A DNA stretch of 64,000 nt from Datisca glomerata (taxonomy: Eukaryota > Streptophyta > Magnoliopsida > Cucurbitales > Datiscaceae). The position numbers and the translations under genes are program-made. Below, piece by piece: positions 1-12,015 of the stretch (the stretch's first letter is position 1; every line of letters starts with the position of its first letter). Where the stretch lies: the NCBI GenBank assembly GCA_003255025.1, contig QANY01004000.1, forward strand, positions 620,001 through 684,000, given 5' to 3'. Below the pieces are notes generated by a model that searched no databases, was not told the DNA's origin, and saw only the letters and a list, made by a program, of their open reading frames with translations.

Positions 1-83
1 CTTTTTTTTTGCTACGATGCCAAACATGTACTCTATTTGGAGAATTATTAAGTTTAGCGGTGATATTACAATCGTGGAACCAC
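1..83. other. Left edge, no gene seen
   Basis: Short AT-rich stretch before the target-site duplication of the hAT-like element. No open reading frame or repeat is recognised. Confidence 0.5.
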
Positions 84-91
84 CTTGTAAT

Positions 92-2441
92 TAGAGGTGT
101 CATCAAGTGCCGGGCCGTCCATTGGCTCGACAGCCCGACACAAAATTTAGCCAGCCCGGTGTAGCCCGACACACATCCTCGAGCTTATAATGGGCATGAG
201 ATATAGTGACTCGGCATACCAAATTTAACATGTCCGGTCTGACCCAGCACAACAGCTTGCAGCATAGGCTACTGTGCTGTGTTGCACTATAACTTGCAAC
301 ACAAGTTGTTGTGCAACAGAGCAGCAAAGTAATTGGCATGCCTATTTTGTTATTTTTTTATTAATTAAATTATTTTTTATTTAATTTTTTACAAAAGTAA
401 TTTTATAATTTTTGTTTAGCTTATAATTTCAAATATTATAAATGATTTGATATATTAAATAAGTGTCCACCTAAGTTAGATTTGTTTAATTTAAACTTTT
501 AATGATGCAATTATCAAATGGTAATAAAAATTGTACGTGTATATTTGTAAACTATTTTTACATTTATAAGTTATGGTTTAACTATTATCTAACAAATAAT
601 TTTACTTTTTTCTATTATGTCGTACAAAAATCATTCGAATAGGTGTGACGGTGTGTTATACGTAAGGTTAAGGCTTGTGCTCGTCACATTCATCCTGTGA
701 TCGATAGGTTTTATAATTAATTAAAAAATAAGTTTGAACCACAAACGGTTCTTGAGCGGAATATCATTTTTTTTCAATTAACTTATTTAATCGAATTAAA
801 TAATTTAAAACCAAACAACGTGCGATTATACGTATACGATATTAAACGGGAAGATAAGTTTAGAAACAACTTTTCACCTATACTTTGTATCGAAAAATTT
901 CTGAACTGACGGAATTTCTTCGAGTGTTCTTCAATTTCGGGATTCGAATCACGCACTTGAACTCTAAGAATAATTTGCGAATTTCGTTCACCAACAACCA
1001 TCCTTTAATTTCAAAAATATATCTCACGAGAATTTGTGTAGGAATTTGAGTGTGGACTCTCAAAACGATTGAAGGAAAAAGTCAAATATTTTCCCTTCTA
1101 GGATGCTCTATCAATCGGCGGCAATCACTAAGGAGGGGAGAAAACTCTTTTTCTCTGTATCTGATATGAGATCTATAACTATATCTCTATATCTGCAATC
1201 AAATTACTATTAGATATTTATAAAATCTAATTTTTGATATTTATAAATATACTCATATATTTTAAATTTTTGAAAATTCACCCTCATATATTCAAATTAC
1301 CAAAAATCAGTATATCTTCACAGTGGTAGAGTTGTATCGAAATTTATCAATCCAATTGATAGATTTAATTGATCATTATCAATTAATTAATTAATTTATT
1401 TTATTTACTAATTATCTAATAATTAGAAAATAATAAACTAATTACTTTCAATAAAAATAATCATACTTAACTTATTAAGTGACATCACCCATCACGTATA
1501 GGTGCGAAAAATATGCATTGGCACAAAAACACATTTTGAATACCTAGCCAGATTAATTTATTCACACTCCCATCAATAAAGCATAAGGTGATATTGTTAT
1601 TTTCGCAATCCAACCACGAATTTTCATATCTGTGAATCATGTAACTCCAACTTAATTGAATTATAATCTCAACAACCAAAGTACTGTCCGCCAATTCGAA
1701 CTCAAACGTTTGACATATCAAATATTGTAACTAATTAAGTCAAGCTATGTATTCACCTCAGGATTAAGGTAACTATGTAAATACCCTTACGGTGTAACAA
1801 TTAGATTTAGAGCTAGATAAATAATTTTAGGCTCTAAACTAATTTGTTATCGGTCTATACAACATGTTCATAACATGTCTAGGTTAACCGTTTGAGTCTC
1901 CACTCCCATGCCCCATGACTGACATCCATTGGTTCAACCTAACAATCGTAATCGGATTTGATTACCCAGTCGATACTAAGATTGTGAATATCTTTATGAA
2001 CTTTCTCATAAGAGTTCGTCTGGAGACGCCTCCATCTTCACTCTTCGTTCATTGATGAAAGTTTCAGAACTTGAGTAATTTACAAATACACATTAATTTA
2101 AAATAAAATTTTCAATTTGTTCATAAAAATTCAATAATACTAATATTTGAGAAATAACTAAATACAAATAAATAGTTATTATACGCTACTTTATGGACAT
2201 ATTCCAACAATTCACTCATAATAGTAATGAGTAGAATAGATTGGAACATACTGACACACTTAGAGACCGACACTATTAGAGTCACACGTAGAGCCCCACA
2301 CATTTAAGACACACTTGCCTAAGTGTGTTGTAAAAATGGCTAAGTGTGCTGGCCTGACCAGGCACGCCTAGCAAGTGTGTCTTGTCGGGCTGCATATGTT
2401 CCAAAGAAAGTCGTGCAGGGCCGGCCAGATTGGTAACTCTA
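92..2441. mobile_element. Non-autonomous hAT-like DNA transposon, copy A (interrupted)
   Basis: The ends are imperfect inverted repeats: the left end reads TAGAGGTGTCATCAAGTGCC, and the right end read in reverse starts TAGAGTTACCAATCTGGCC. In the second copy near 26.3 kb the right end reads TAGAGGTGCCAATCGGC, closer to the left end. An 8-bp target duplication flanks it: CTTGTAAT at 84-91 and CTTATGAT at 2442-2449 (CTTGTGAT in copy B). Short GC-rich motifs of the type GCCCGACAC and CCTGGCAC crowd both ends, as in the subterminal repeats of plant hAT elements. No transposase is present. Without the 1.5-kb solo LTR nested in it, the element is about 0.8 kb. The hAT assignment rests on TIR style and TSD length only. 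Confidence 0.7.
693..2210 (-). mobile_element. Solo LTR nested in the hAT-like element
   Basis: On the minus strand the unit starts TGTTGGAATATGTCC and ends ...CGATCACA with three extra bases before the flank. The 5-bp target duplication ATTCA is at 688-692 and 2211-2215. The paralogous copy at 26051-26055 has a single ATTCA with nothing inserted, which proves insertion here. The same family appears at 59844-61863 on the plus strand, which shares the start TGTTGGAAATATGCCC and the end. No internal coding region is present, so this is a solo LTR left by LTR-LTR recombination, probably of a copia-type family. No gene is seen inside; the small minus ORFs are chance. Confidence 0.8.
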
Positions 2442-2449
2442 CTTATGAT

Positions 2450-2758
2450 GAATAAGAGTGGTTATTTGAGATTTGAACGGCTCACGACGACCCAAAATGA
2501 AAAAAATGACCTATTATTTTTTTTAAGTCAAAATATATTTGGGCGGCTCATTTTTCATCAGATGAACATCAGTTACAAACAAAACATTGCTGCAATATCT
2601 AATAATTCCCCCTCCATTTGGACCTCAGATACATTGAACATTGGAACCTCTTGTGGCTCCACTTCGAATTGGACGATCCAATAGTCAATCAACTTTACCA
2701 TAGAAAGTTTCGAAAAAAGAAAATCTTTACCATAGAAGTTCCCTGAAAATTATATTTT
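2450..2758. repeat. Segmental-duplication block A, left flank of the gypsy insertion
   Basis: This stretch is paralogous to 26322-26625. No gene is recognised. At its right edge the sequence runs into the 5' LTR at 2759, whereas in the other copy it continues without a break into the sequence found here after 13077. Confidence 0.75.
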
Positions 2759-3300
2759 TGACCATGAATAATTCTCTATGTTCAGCCACATCAGCAGAGA
2801 AGAAAAATAATTAAAAAAATGCCACAAAAGCATTATATGAATAGTTAAATTTATCATATTGGCAGATCTGGAGAAGTTGATCTGGAGCTACTCGCCTAAC
2901 TAAGGTAGTTGAAGTATAAAAGTCACACAAAAGTCATGAAAGTCAGAGAAATCAATCAGGGGAATCATCACTGTGGCAAAGCTGGTAGCAATCAGTACAA
3001 CCGTCAGATTCGCCACCCTATGCCAAATAAATCAAATTCAAAAGGTTGTTAATACTGATAAGAAGGCTTAGTTATCCACCTAAAAGATGAAGCAAATCCT
3101 GAAAGATAAACTCAATCTCAAAGAATATTATGTTTATTCTCGCTTTATTTCGGGGATTAAGTTATATTACACGCCTATAAATACAGGTCAAATTATAAAC
3201 TGAAGGATCATCGAATACAAGCCATCGCAAATTGCTTACTCTCATGCTTATTTTCTCTGCTATTGATATTTTCTATTTTAGAGGAAAAAATTCATTTACA
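2759..3300 (+). repeat. 5' LTR of the gypsy element
   Basis: It begins TGACCATGAATAATTC, ends ...TTCATTTACA, and aligns along its length with 12533-13077. A TATA box, TATAAATA, lies at 3176-3183, about 120 bp before the LTR end, as expected for the element's own promoter. Differences from the 3' LTR are numerous, so the insertion is not recent. Confidence 0.85.
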
Positions 3301-3303
3301 TTT

Positions 3304-3321
3304 TGGTGCTTTCATTGAGAG
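3304..3321 (+). other. Primer-binding site of the gypsy element
   Basis: The sequence TGGTGCTTTCATTGAGAG directly follows the 5' LTR, in the position of a tRNA primer-binding site. The identity of the primer tRNA is not assigned. Confidence 0.55.
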
Positions 3322-3353
3322 TCGAGAGAAAACGCCCACTAAAAACACTAAAC

Positions 3354-4797
3354 ATGCCCAGAACTAGATCCAACGCAGCCTATAATTGAGACAATGAAGC
3401 TAGAAACACTAATGACCAAACATATCAATCGACCCCACCAGCGGAGATACTCTAGATAATTCTGACTAGGATGCGAGAGATGGAAGAATGAAACGCAGAA
3501 ATGCAGCACGATGTGTGGAAAGCTATGCAATAACATATCCATGCTCTTTAACAAAAGATGGCTTGGATGCGTGCTGAGGTCAGACAAAGAGTAAATAAAA
3601 AAGAACAGGACACCCGTTCAGAGAGTAACGGGTGAGAGGCGAGACCAGAAAACCACGAGAACAGCAGGAACATGCAACGAGAATAAGGGGAAATCCAGTC
3701 TCAGAACTGAGAAAAAGAGGTTGTAGAGGAGATGCGACAGTCTAAAATTATCACCAAGGAAGCTGTAGAAGAATTACTGGAATGAAAGATGCTGGAGATG
3801 AGGAACCTGAGGAGTATTGGAAAAAGTGACCTTGAATCTCTCACCCGTACCCCGTTGAATCCAGAGATTCTGGCGGCTCTTGTACCCAAGAAATTTGTGG
3901 CTCCAAAGTTCAAGTGTTACGAAGCGAAGACAGATCCAATCGATCATCTCCATCATTTCAGGAAAATAATGGCATTGTATTAGCATGAAGATGAGTTAAT
4001 GTGCAGAATGTTTTGAACTAGTCTGGACGAAACGACCTTAACATGCTATCATTCGCTCCCTGTTCATTTGATTACCAACTTTTTTGTTATATCTTCTGTC
4101 TTTCTGAAACAGTACTCCATATATCGAGCAGTAACGGAGGACACAGAGTACCTCTTCACGATCACGATCAAGGAAGGAGAATCCTTACGAGAGTACACCC
4201 ATAGATTCAAAGACGAAATGGCGAAGGTGGAAAACTGTAATGATCGGATGGATAGACTAGCTTTTAGAAGAAGGCTATGACCAAACTCACCCTTGTTCAA
4301 AGACTTGTCCAAAATAAAACCTTTTATCTATGGCAGAGAATTTCCAAAGGGATCAAACTTATATCACACTGGAAGAAGATAGGAAGAGTTCGTTGAAGGC
4401 AAACGAATGAAAAAAGGAAGAATCACATAAGCGAGAAAGGAACTCCAGATAAGAAAGGAAGAGGACTGATAGGATAGACAAAATCGATGAAAGGGGTGGA
4501 AAACGGGGAAGAATAGAGTACCAAAGTCAAGAATCGAGTATAGTACATCCAAGGGACAATGTCTACACAGCGCGGACCCTCCCAGTGAATAAGATCTTAG
4601 AACAGATTAAGGACAAGCCATGGTTAAAAAGGTCAGCACCACTTACAAAAGAACTCAGTTACAAATACAAGGATAAGTATTGTTCCTTCCACAGGATCAA
4701 CAGATACTATACCATATATTGTTTCCAACTCAAAGAATATATTGAAGAACTTATAAAAGATGGATATCTGCGTCGGTTCGTGAAAAGAGAAGGGTAG
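3354..4797 (+). pseudogene. gag remnant (capsid and linker)
   Basis: The reading frame starts MPRTRSNAAYN at 3354, 53 bp after the LTR, and is broken by many stops. The best preserved stretch (3789-4280) has the retrotransposon gag signature: PLNPEILAALVPKKFVAPKF, then a YEAKTDPIDHLHHFRKIM-type motif, and later REYTHRFKDEM. A further piece (4585-4797) reads CSFHRINRYYTIYCFQLKEY and IEELIKDGYLRRFVKRE, the motif that in such elements lies between the capsid and the protease. Several stops and a frame change make it non-functional. Confidence 0.75.
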
Positions 4798-4979
4798 AAA
4801 CAGGAGGCAGAAAAAGAAGACTGCGGTGATGAGAAGCGTGACAACGAGAAACAACCTCTTCGCATTGTCAGCAATATCATTGCACTAACGGAGCATGAAG
4901 GAACAACAAGGAAGGAAAGGAAGCAGACCTGTAAGAAACCAATGTTGGAGAAGTGCATGGGGAACCACTCATTTGACAA

Positions 4980-5560
4980 CGAGAATCTCCCGCTAATATT
5001 TGATGATCTAGATCTCGAACATAACAGACATCATAATGATGCACTTGTCGTTTCGATACACTAATTTCATTTTGAGAAGACTTCTGGTAGATGACGGAAG
5101 CGGGTTAACATACTATATCGGACCACGTTAGAAAAGATGTCAATGGGAGATCAGAAGCTGCAGGGGACCTCGTAACTGTTGATGGGTTTTAATGGAGCTA
5201 TCACTACTTAGAGGGGATCCTTACTCTCCTTGTAAGAGCTGGACCTTTTAATCTATGACTGAGTTTATGATTCTAGATACTTCATCCCCATACAACGCCA
5301 TTCTGGGAAGAACATGGTTGCATAGGATGAAAGATGTATCGTCAACCTTCTACTAACTGTTAAAGTTCCCCTCACCAGAAGGAATCAAGACCATCAAAGG
5401 AGACCAGGCTTCAACCCACATCTATTATTTGTCTGTATTGGAGTCTGCAAAGAAAAAGTGTACAAAAGAATAACTTAGATAGCCAAAGGAAGCAACTCAA
5501 TAGCAATCAAAGGACGACGGGTCAGACGACCTGAGGTATGAGGCGGGGGAACAAACAGAG
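4980..5560 (+). pseudogene. Degenerate protease region of the gypsy element
   Basis: Position between gag and RT, and short matches to the usual order (a DALVVSI-like stretch near 5040, an NAILGR-like stretch near 5290), suggest the aspartic protease region. No intact DTGA/DGGSS motif is readable because stops and indels are dense. Confidence 0.4.
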
Positions 5561-5563
5561 TTT

Positions 5564-6723
5564 GTGTGCTTAGTAGGAACACAAAAGATGACAAACATTA
5601 GCACCTGCCTCGAACAAGCAAAGAAAGACATGTTGATCGACTTTCTACGAAGGAAAAAAATGTTTTGTCATTACTGCGCAAGAAATGTCAGGGATTCAAG
5701 AAGAGATTATATGCCACAAGTTGAACACGAATCCAACAGTAAAATCAGTAAAACAGAAGAAAAGGAGTTTCACGCCACAACATAACAAAGCAATAAAGGA
5801 AGAAGTATATAAGCTATTAAATGCATGATTCATTAGAGATGTTGACTATCCGGAGTGGCTGGCCAATGTGGTGATGGTACAAAAAAAGAATGACAAATGG
5901 AGAATCTGTGTGAATTTCACCGACTTAAACAAAGCTTATCCAAAGGATGACTATCCGGTGCCCAGAAGATCAAATGGTAGACGCCACATCTGGACATGAG
6001 CTCCTCATCTTTATGGACGCCTGATCTAGATATAACTAAGTGAAACTGTTCCAACCTAACCAAGAAAAAACTTCTTTCATTACTGAATATGGCATCTATT
6101 GTTATAAAGCAATGCCTTTTGGGCTGAAAAATGCAAGAGCTACATATCAGAGATTGCTAAACAAAGTTTTCCAGAGTTAGATTAGAAGAAATATGGAGGT
6201 GTACGTGGACGAAGATGTTGGTAAAAAGCAAAGGACAAGAAAACCATATCCAAGATCTAGATGAGGCTTTCTCAATCCTAAGAAAGAACTCAATGAAGCT
6301 TAATCTGGAGAAGTGTGCTTTGGACATTGTTGCAGAGACATTCCTTGGCCACTTAAGAACCCAACGAGGGATAGAAGTTAACCCAGACCAGGTGAAGGCT
6401 ATAATGGAGATGAAGTCCCCGATGAATAAAAAAGAAATTTAAGGACTAACTGGGAGACTCCTGGCACTCGACAGGTTTATTTTGAGGTCAACAGATAACT
6501 GCAAGCCGTTCTTTGATAAATTGAGAAAGAACTCTACAGACAAACAGGATGAAGATTGTGAAGAGTCCTTCAACAGAATCAAGGAGTGCTTAACAACACC
6601 CTCACTACTCTCAAAACCAATGCCTGGTGAACAACTCCTCTTATATGTTGTAGTTTCAGAAACATCTGTAAGTGTCGTTCTCATTAGAGAAGAAGAAAAG
6701 AAGTAGAAGCCCATATACTTCAT
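5564..6723 (+). pseudogene. Reverse transcriptase and first RNase H remnant
   Basis: Fragments in several frames show RT blocks. The template/primer-grip part is seen as WRICVNF and LNKAYPKD, and the palm as PFGLKNA near 6115. The catalytic box follows at 6201-6214, where the tyrosine-valine-aspartate codons run into one extra base, so the reading frame shifts inside the catalytic motif itself. Downstream, an intact stretch reads EKCALDIVAETFLGHL and RGIEVNPDQVKAI, the usual RT end, followed by the connection and RNase H start (CKPFFDKLRK, SLLSKPMPGEQLLLY). It cannot encode an active enzyme. Confidence 0.75.
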
Positions 6724-7029
6724 TAGTATAAGCTTGGTGGCAACAGAGACAAGATATAAAAAGATGGAAAATTAATACTGGTAAACATAACAGCTGCAAG
6801 GAAGCTTAAACCTTACTTTCAGGGTCACAACATTAAGGTATTAACTGACACACTTGTTAGAAGTCTACAGCACTCCCCAGAGGTAAGTGGAAGAATAGAA
6901 AAATGGGCAATCGAACTAAACCAGTATGAGATCAATTAATATCCCAAAACTTCAATCAAGTGGCAAGTGTTAGCATATTTCATCGTAGATTTCACTAGAG
7001 AAATAATTAGTCCAGAACAATCTAAAGAA

Positions 7030-7662
7030 ATGGAGAACATGTCTTGGAAACTATATGTTGATGGTGCTTCTAACAATAAGGGAGCAGGAGCTAGAGTAGT
7101 GGTGCAAACCTAATTCGGAGAAACATTAGAGCATTTAATCTCATTTAGATTTAATGCATCAAATAATGAGGCTGAGTATGAAGCGCTAATAGATGGAATA
7201 TCTTTGCTACGAGAATATGAGGTAACTGAAGTGAAAATATTTTGTGACTCCATGTTAATTGTCAAACAGGTAACATGAGAATACGTAGCTAACGATGAGA
7301 GAATGATAAGTTATTTACCTTGGGCAAGAGAATTGCTGAACTCGTTCAAAAGCTATGAGATTCAACAAATCTCAAGAACTGAGAATGGACATGCAGAGGC
7401 GCTAGCAAATTTTGGATCATCTTTGCGATTCTCGCATAAAATAAATGTACCTGTGGAATTCTTGGAGAAACCAAGTATTCAACACTCATCGAATAACGTT
7501 GCTGAAGCAAAATTCGAAAAGGAACCCAGCTGGCAACATGATTTAATCATCTATCTCGAAAAGAAAGTACTCCCTGAGGAAACCCTCCTGGAAAAAATAG
7601 TCCAGCAACAAAGTGCAAGGTATATATTAATAAATGGATTATTATATAGAAAATCTTCTTAG
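7030..7662 (+). pseudogene. Second, archaeal-type RNase H domain
   Basis: One frame with two internal stops (TAA near 7111, TGA near 7276) keeps the motif order of the additional RNase H of Tat elements: LYVDGASNNKGAG (first Asp), NNEAEYEALIDGI (Glu), IFCDSMLIVKQV (second Asp) and GHAEALANFGSSL near the end. The 119-codon open part (7303-7662) continues into the linker before the integrase. This domain is the main reason for placing the element in the Tat branch. Confidence 0.75.
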
Positions 7663-7670
7663 GACTGTAC

Positions 7671-8747
7671 TTGAAATGCTTGAAGGAGAAAGAAGCGCAG
7701 TATGTCTTAGCAGAAATGCATGAAGGAGTATGTGAGAACTACACTGAGGGAATATCATTAGCTCACAAAGCCTTAAATGAGGGATATTACTGGCCTAGAA
7801 TGTATCAAGACGCCAAGCAATATGTGAAAAATGTGACAAATGCCAAAGATTTTCCTCAGTCACCAGAATGGCTCCGGGAGAACTAAACACAGTAGAAAGG
7901 CCATGGCCTTTCATACAGTGGGCACTGGACATCATCGTCCTACTCCCTATAGCGCCAGCTCAGAAGCGCTTCTTACTAGTGGCCACAGACTACTTCACGA
8001 AATGGACAGAAATGGAGGCTTTCGTGAGAATCAGGGAAGAATAAGTCAAGGGAATTTTCTGGAAAAACATAATATGTCGATATGGAATACCCAAGATATT
8101 GGTCTCAGATAATAGACTACAAATCATAGGAAAAATTGTTAAAGGCTTCTGTGAAGGACCGAGCATCACTAATCGTTTCTTTACTTCATACTATCCATAA
8201 GGAAACGAGTAAGTTGAGAGATCGAATGATATTATACTCGACAGTATGAGAAAACTACTAGAGTCCGTAAAAAGAAAGTGGGTAGAGGAACTACCGGCTG
8301 TACTTTGGGCATACAGAACTAATCCTAGAGAAGTCACCGGAGAAACAATGTTCACCTTAGCATTCCGGGCAGAAGTAGTGATTTCCGTCAAAATTGGAAG
8401 CCCAACAGCGAGATCAGAGTTGAATGAGCAACACAATGATGAACTGCTCAGAAGAAGTATGGATCAATTAGAGGAGCGAAGAGAAGCTGCCCTAATCAGA
8501 GTAGTGCGTTATAATAAAAAAAATGAGATCCTATTTTTAAAAATGAATGAAGAAACGAGAATTCCAAAAGGGAGATCTAGTCCTAAGAAAAGTCTTTCAA
8601 TTAGAAGGAAAGTTTGGGCCAGCTTGGGAAGGACCATACATAATCAATGGCATAGGAGGAACTGGATATTACTACTTGACAATAGAGGAAGGAGCAGACC
8701 TGACAAAACCATGGAATGCATCTCATTTAAAGAATTACTTTGTGTAA
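7671..8747 (+). pseudogene. Integrase remnant
   Basis: The N-terminal zinc-binding part (HEGVCENYTEG, then GYYWPRMYQDAKQYV) has lost its second His (Tyr instead) and both Cys. The catalytic core is in pieces (TDYFTKWTEMEAF near 7985, then LESVKRKWVEELPAVLWAYRT from 8253). After a frame change the C-terminal part reads FQKGDLVLRKVF, KFGPAWEGPYII and WNASHLKNYFV with its stop at 8745-8747. The order and the conserved end sequence are typical of Ty3/gypsy integrases. Several frameshifts and stops show it is dead. Confidence 0.8.
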
Positions 8748-8866
8748 TTATGATTTTATAGTGAATGTTTTTCCCGTGGTTTTTTCCCCGTAAGGATTTT
8801 TCACATAAAAATCTTTAGTGTCAACCTTCTAACTCTTCTTCCAGAAAAGCAAAACAAGGAATTAAT

Positions 8867-9196
8867 GGCGCAAGTTCTTGGGAGGGGCAATTCATAAGTC
8901 CTACTCTCAGAAGGAACTAAGGGCGCAAGTCTTTGGGAGGGGCAATTCATAAGTCCTACTTTCAGAAGGAACTGAGGGCGCAAGTCTTTGGAAGGGACAA
9001 TTCATAAGTTCTATTCTCAGAAGGAACTAAGGTCGCAAGCCTTTGGGAGGAGCAATTCATAAGTCCTACTCTCAGAATGAACTAAGGGCGCAAGTCCTTG
9101 GGAGGGGCAATTCATAAGTCCTACTCTCAAAAGGAACTAAGGGCGTAAGTCCTTGAGAGTGGCAACACATAAGTCCTACTCTCAAAAGAAATTGAA
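8867..9196 (+). repeat. Tandem repeat, six units of 55 bp
   Basis: Units begin GGCGCAAG at 8867, 8922, 8977, 9032, 9087 and 9142, with a constant period of 55 bp and few differences. Each contains GGGAGGGGCAATTCATAAG and TCCTACTCTCAGAAGGAACT. The array lies in the 3' region of the gypsy element just after pol. Confidence 0.9.
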
Positions 9197-9264
9197 ACAC
9201 AAGCTGCGATGGTCAAAGAGTAAGAACAGAAGAAAGAGAATGGAACAAAAGAAAACTTCAAGAG

Positions 9265-9298
9265 TTGAGCCCAGACCAGAAGGCAGAGCTGGGCTCAA
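9265..9298. repeat. 10-bp perfect hairpin inside a short repeat
   Basis: TTGAGCCCAG (9265-9274) and CTGGGCTCAA (9289-9298) are exact inverse complements around a 14-base spacer. A related GAGCCCAGACCAGAAGG unit recurs near 9334 without the second arm being exact. Confidence 0.7.
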
Positions 9299-9720
9299 AT
9301 TAGGAAACTCAAAATTAAAAGCTTCAAAATCTGAGCCCAGACCAGAAGGTAGAGCAGAGCTCAGACCGGAATGCTCAGAAGTTCAAGACGTGAAAGTTTT
9401 ATAAGCTAAACTCAGACCATGAAGCTCAAACCCAAATGCCAAGATATTTGGCATTCCAGAAAAGAAAAGGTCAGAATCAGAATTAAGGAATGAACTTCAG
9501 AGCATAAATTCTTATCCAGAGATTATTACTTCATTTCAAGTAAGAGAAAGTAATACATATGGACGTCTATGAGGTAAAATTTCCCAGATTAATAATTCTG
9601 ATTGATATAGCTTTGAAGGAAGATAAAAAAAAAAGGAACTTGAAAAGGCTTCTACATTGATAAGATGGAAGTACACAAAAAGTTACGATTGCAAATTGCT
9701 TAAAAAACTAAAACTAAATG

Positions 9721-11784
9721 GAAGCAGTGTAGAAGTGGTGGGCTAAGGCATCTTTTGTGAGGGGGTATCGTCAGGGGTTCTAGAATGGTTGATCTCAACT
9801 CGGCCTATAGAAGTGGTGGCTTCACTCTGCTCATCAACAGGAACATCGCAGAGAGGTTTCTTTCGAGGAGCCTTCATTGAGCCATATCTGTAACCCACAC
9901 TATAGATTACTTGCTCGACTCATAAAAAAGTGCCTCATATTCTTCTCCAACCTCTTTCCTTTTTCTTCCAGAGCTTGGGCTTTGCTTGCCTCAACAGTTG
10001 CCAAAGACTCCTCAGCAGCCTTTAATGCCTCATTTTGCAGCTCCCAGAGATTCTGTTAGACTAAGAATCTCCACCTTAGCCCAGCCACTTCTTCCGCTTG
10101 CTTCTTCACTGTCTCATCAAGCATAGACTTTGACTCTTTCAACTGAGCAACTTCTTCACGAACGCCTTCAATGATGCCAACAGAACGAGCAACGTCCCTT
10201 TGAAGCTTCTACAATGCTAAGTCTCAAGCAGCATGATGCTCTTGAAGAGCATTATGGCGAATAAGGGCATGAGGAGAATATAAAAATGGTGAGAAAAAAT
10301 AGGAGAATAATTAAGAAAATGATAAAGAACCATACTCTGACTAAGTCGTGACTAAGGGAGGAACAAGGTCGCCAACTCTTGAGTTGTGAATCCTGGCCAG
10401 ATCAGCCTCAGAATTAATCGCATGAGCAACTACATGAGAAGATTGAGCATCATCTAAGAAACAAACTGTTGATGGTATATGAGCAAATTTCCTAAACCGC
10501 TAAGGGCCAAGACCACCAACTGCACCCTGAGATCTAGAAGTAGGGTCTTGACTGGTGACGGGCAGAGCTAGTGTGGAAACAGTGAGAGAGGGAGGAGTAG
10601 CAAAACAGGGGGGGTAAATCCTCACCCTGAACACAAGAAACATTCAGAACGGGAGGACCCCTTGAAGAGCTGGTCTCGTCTGATCTAGGGCGAGTTCGCA
10701 TCCCAAATTCACCCACTATGGTATGAATGCGTTTAGGCATAATTAATTTCTCCTTCACTCTCTGAAGTAAGATATTCTCCTCTAAAGAGTCGGAATCTAA
10801 ACCGTTGATAGAAGAGTGGCGTGAATCTCTCACTGGGCAGGAAGGAGATGATGGAGTAGATGTGGGAGACAGAGTTGAACGAGAAACAATGGGTAGTTCT
10901 CATGGTAGAACATATGGTGGCACAACAACAAGGGGCACGACTAAACTTGAGGACTGAGAGCAGGCAAGCGTGAGATCACCGCGCGGGTCTAGGAGACCAG
11001 ACCACCTTCTATGCCGGCAATGGAAAGCGAGGATTAACTTCTCTACAGTCTACTATGTCATGTAAGGCTTCATGTTCTTAAGCTTATCTGCAGAGAAAGA
11101 GAAGACCAATATAAGAAAAGAAATAAAAAAAATCCCCCAGTTCCTGGGAATTCTCCAGCGGCCATCACCGCCCCAATTTCCGCCAATCACAAGAACATCT
11201 CTCTCCTAATTTTTGTCACCTAGGAGAATATTGGTCACCATTGGCTCCCTCTTTTCTGAAGTTCGATTAGAAAGATAGTAAATCTCATCCCTGGGTTTGA
11301 TTATGTAACAACATCTTCATTTGTTGACCCCCAAATCAAAACCAAATCTCTTATTCAAAGCCTCAAAACTGAGGGGGGGTCCTATAGGTACTGGGGGTAA
11401 ATTGTGAAGGGGTAAGACCACACCAATGGAAAAACTCCTGGAAAATTGGGAGAAATGAAGTCTAAGGCCCAAAGAAATATACATTGGGCTTAAGGTTATC
11501 TTGTATAGAGGCCTACAAAGATGACATGGGTGCCTACTCTCTCCTAAACCAACTACAACATTAGGAGGAAATGCGTCATGAAAGATAGAAAGAAACTCTC
11601 TAAGCTCAGTCAAATTTCTAAATAGAGGAACAATAGGCTTAAATTCAACTCCACCCCGACTCATGGTTATTAGAAATACTAACAAAGAAAAGGGAAGTAG
11701 AGAAGACATAAGACTTACGAAGAAGAAGAGAGGAAAGTAAACAAACTGAAAGGGAAATGAAGAATTTATATTGGCTTCGGACAC
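9721..11784 (-). pseudogene. Antisense ORF of the gypsy element (gypsy-type 'transposase' plus coiled coil)
   Basis: Read on the minus strand, the 3' region holds a broken ORF opposite to gag-pol. The N-terminal part (11784-11317, 155 codons open) contains LYKITLSPMYISLGLRLHF and RSFSIGVVLPLHNLPPVPIG. A middle part (10833-10534) is Ser-rich. Towards 10150-9880 the frame reads like a coiled coil (ARSVGIIEGVREEVAQLKES and ALKAAEESLATVEASKAQAL), ending near an RLEKNMRHFFMS stretch. The layout resembles the plant 'putative gypsy type transposon' proteins, and antisense ORFs are known in Tat-branch elements such as Grande. The function is unknown. Stops separate the pieces, and both ends are approximate. 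Confidence 0.5.
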
Positions 11785-12015
11785 GAAAGGATATAGAAAT
11801 TAATTAAGAGAGATGAAATGATGACTGGCACGAGCTCAATTAAAGGAAAATCTGTAGGAAAAATGGGCCATCGCTGCTAATGCCTATTCAGGGGTAGAGA
11901 GTTGGAAATAAGGATGACATATTCTGACAAAAAGATAAATAACAGCCATTAAATATGAGCACAAGAATGGGAAGTGACAAAAGAAATAATTGAATAGTCA
12001 AAACGTCGTAACAGA

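Noticed and set aside
3348..4312. Minus-strand ORFs across the gypsy gag
   Set aside because: The gag signature is on the plus strand; these are opposite-strand shadows.
8857..9196. Regular 55-bp repeats considered as a CRISPR array
   Set aside because: The units are contiguous without distinct spacers and lie in a plant retrotransposon.
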